A stretch of 64,000 nt of DNA from Mesorhizobium tamadayense (lineage in GTDB: Bacteria > Pseudomonadota > Alphaproteobacteria > Rhizobiales > Rhizobiaceae): the NCBI RefSeq assembly GCF_003863365.1, contig NZ_RQXT01000029.1, forward strand, positions 1-64,000, written 5' to 3'. Made by a program: the position numbers and the translations under genes. The notes below the pieces were generated by a model. The model searched no databases and was not told the origin of the DNA. It saw only the letters and a program-made list of their open reading frames with translations. This document shows, one piece after another, positions 62,953 through 64,000 of the stretch. Positions within the stretch are counted from its first letter, which is position 1, and each line of letters begins with the position of its first letter.

Positions 62953-64000
62953 TTACTGAGCGTTCGCGCCGTCTATCAGCAGCCCGTCTTGATACCGCAA
63001 CGATCCCTTGGCGACAGCAGCGGCGACCGCCGTTGAAATCAATTGCCTCAATTGAGCGCTTGTGGCTTTGAAGCCCAGCATCCTCGCGATGCTCGGTCCA
63101 ATTTCGTCCTCCGTCGCGCCGAGATTGGATCTCACCACCTCAATGGCTCCTTGGGCAACTTCTTCCGATGAGATCATTTCGGGCTTACGCAATCCAGGGG
63201 ACATGACACCGCTGCGGTCCCGTAGCTGAATAGGGGCGCCGGGCTTAAAGCAGAAGTCGCCCCGCCGTGCCACCGCTCCCCGTGCTTCGGCGACAATAAG
63301 GCTGCGTTCAATCGCGTCCTGAATTCTACCGCCGGCCCGCTGCAGGCCCCACGCAAGCCGAATACGCGATACCACCTCATCGAGATGGATTGGCGACTCC
63401 GCAGCCACGACCTGCTCGACCAGCCCAGCCAGAAGACCGGTGGGCGTCTCGTGAAGTTCAAACTGGCCGAGCGGTCTCTGTATATGGGCTTCCGAGTAGG
63501 TCCGATCTGGTGCCGCCGTTCCGTTGGCGGTTTCCAAGCCGATTTCGGTGACATTACCTCGGTCGACGGTTACGACTTGTACGGCTGCGGCACGGCTTCT
63601 CTGGTTTCCCAACTCTGCTCGTTCAGCGAGTTCTCTTGTCGCAGCATCAATCGCTGTCACTGTCCGCTCGAGCTGTTCGCGCGGCCGTTGGAACCAATCA
63701 GCGCTCCAAATGCGATGTATGATCCAGCCATGGTCTTCCAGGACAGCCTGACGCAGCCGATCCCGATCTCTGGCAGAGCGCGACGAATGATACTCAGCGC
63801 CGTCGCATTCGATGCCTAGTAGGTAGCGCCCTGGCCGCTCCGGATCAGCAACCGCCAGATCGATGAAGAAGCCCGCGATACCGACTTGCGCATGGACCTG
63901 ATAGCCTCGTTCAATCAATGCGTTGGCTACCTGTTCTTCAAAGATTGAATCCATCTCCCGGGTCGTCGTCTGGGCGAGCGAGATACGCCCGGTCCTCGCG
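62953..64000 (-). CDS. C-terminal part of a large SF1-helicase-type protein with REase fold (partial)
   Basis: The frame is open to the window edge; the gene continues beyond 64000. The visible 340 or so residues start near FEEQVANALIERGYQVHAQVG and carry the MTES_1575-type PD-(D/E)XK fold: GFFIDLAVADPERPGRYLLG, IECDGAEYHSSRSARDRDRLRQ, then GWIIHRIWSADWF. The C-terminal part is a DUF3320-like domain (SPIHLDEVVSRIRLAWGLQRAG). Proteins with this end normally have a DUF4011/SF1 helicase in front. They are common in defence islands. The ATG at 63954 is probably internal. Confidence 0.8.
   Translation of the reverse strand, partial: ARTGRISLAQTTTREMDSIFEEQVANALIERGYQVHAQVGIAGFFIDLAVADPERPGRYLLGIECDGAEYHSSRSARDRDRLRQAVLEDHGWIIHRIWSADWFQRPREQLERTVTAIDAATRELAERAELGNQRSRAAAVQVVTVDRGNVTEIGLETANGTAAPDRTYSEAHIQRPLGQFELHETPTGLLAGLVEQVVAAESPIHLDEVVSRIRLAWGLQRAGGRIQDAIERSLIVAEARGAVARRGDFCFKPGAPIQLRDRSGVMSPGLRKPEMISSEEVAQGAIEVVRSNLGATEDEIGPSIARMLGFKATSAQLRQLISTAVAAAVAKGSLRYQDGLLIDGANAQ

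Noticed and set aside
1-64000. CRISPR arrays
   Set aside because: No regularly spaced short direct repeats with unique spacers were seen on reading; the three ~100-bp repeats are far apart and not array-like.

Overview
The window is high-GC DNA whose gene content points to an alphaproteobacterium of the order Hyphomicrobiales, most probably Mesorhizobium-like. The reasons are the etfBA and gabT/gabD gene types, the DUF3489-DUF2924-serine recombinase trio that is common in rhizobial islands, and the sugar-catabolic ABC loci. This is an inference from family recognition; no search was run.

Layout. (1) 0.1-8.4 kb looks like core metabolism: a LuxR-type regulator with a degenerate receiver, etfA/etfB, a 2-hydroxyacid dehydrogenase, a GABA-type aminotransferase, a DauA-like FAD D-amino-acid dehydrogenase and a CsaA-like protein on the minus strand, divergent from a succinate-semialdehyde-type dehydrogenase and a 44-residue membrane peptide. 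(2) 8.4-10.7 kb is a worn stretch with an IS3-type orfA relic and a LysR regulator. (3) 11-34 kb is a defence-rich accessory block. It holds a 1404-residue sacsin/GHKL-like protein with a DUF3883 nuclease-like end, a frameshifted papain-fold gene, a complete Wadjet jetABCD operon, and a divergent two-arm nucleotide-handling cluster. The left arm of that cluster is HTH regulator, PEP-synthase-like phosphotransferase, small ORF and dGTPase. The right arm is OGG-type glycosylase, Gly-rich small protein, PfkB-deoxyribosyltransferase fusion, QueC-like enzyme and SagB-like nitroreductase. The block ends in the DUF3489-DUF2924-recombinase module.

(4) 34-48.3 kb is a catabolic block for unsaturated uronides: ABC importer, GH105, KduI, a frameshifted toroid-type enzyme and a LacI regulator. 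It is followed by an LLM monooxygenase/flavin reductase pair, a GntR regulator and a Gfo/Idh/MocA oxidoreductase. (5) 48.5-59.8 kb is a second accessory block with the hxsDBCA His-Xaa-Ser radical-SAM system, a 1518-residue nuclease-like/STAND-like NTPase and an intact IS66 element with 8-bp target duplication. (6) 60-64 kb holds an AAA_13 (RloC/PrrC-like) ATPase, a broken YhaO/SbcD-type fragment and the C-terminal end of a large SF1-helicase-type protein that runs off the window.

Three copies of a ~100-bp repeat (33805, 48471, 59819) sit at the block boundaries. Two of them start with a sequence that is the reverse complement of a tRNA 3' end, so they look like attachment-site scars.

The best candidate for an undescribed system is the divergent cluster at 23.6-30.8 kb. 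It combines QueC-like and OGG-like enzymes known from type IV CBASS with PfkB/NDT, PEP-synthase-like, nitroreductase, dGTPase and a poly-Gly small protein, but no CD-NTase is visible. In this copy the glycosylase is frameshifted and the kinase-transferase fusion has an in-frame TGA, so it may be decaying or the assembly may contain errors.
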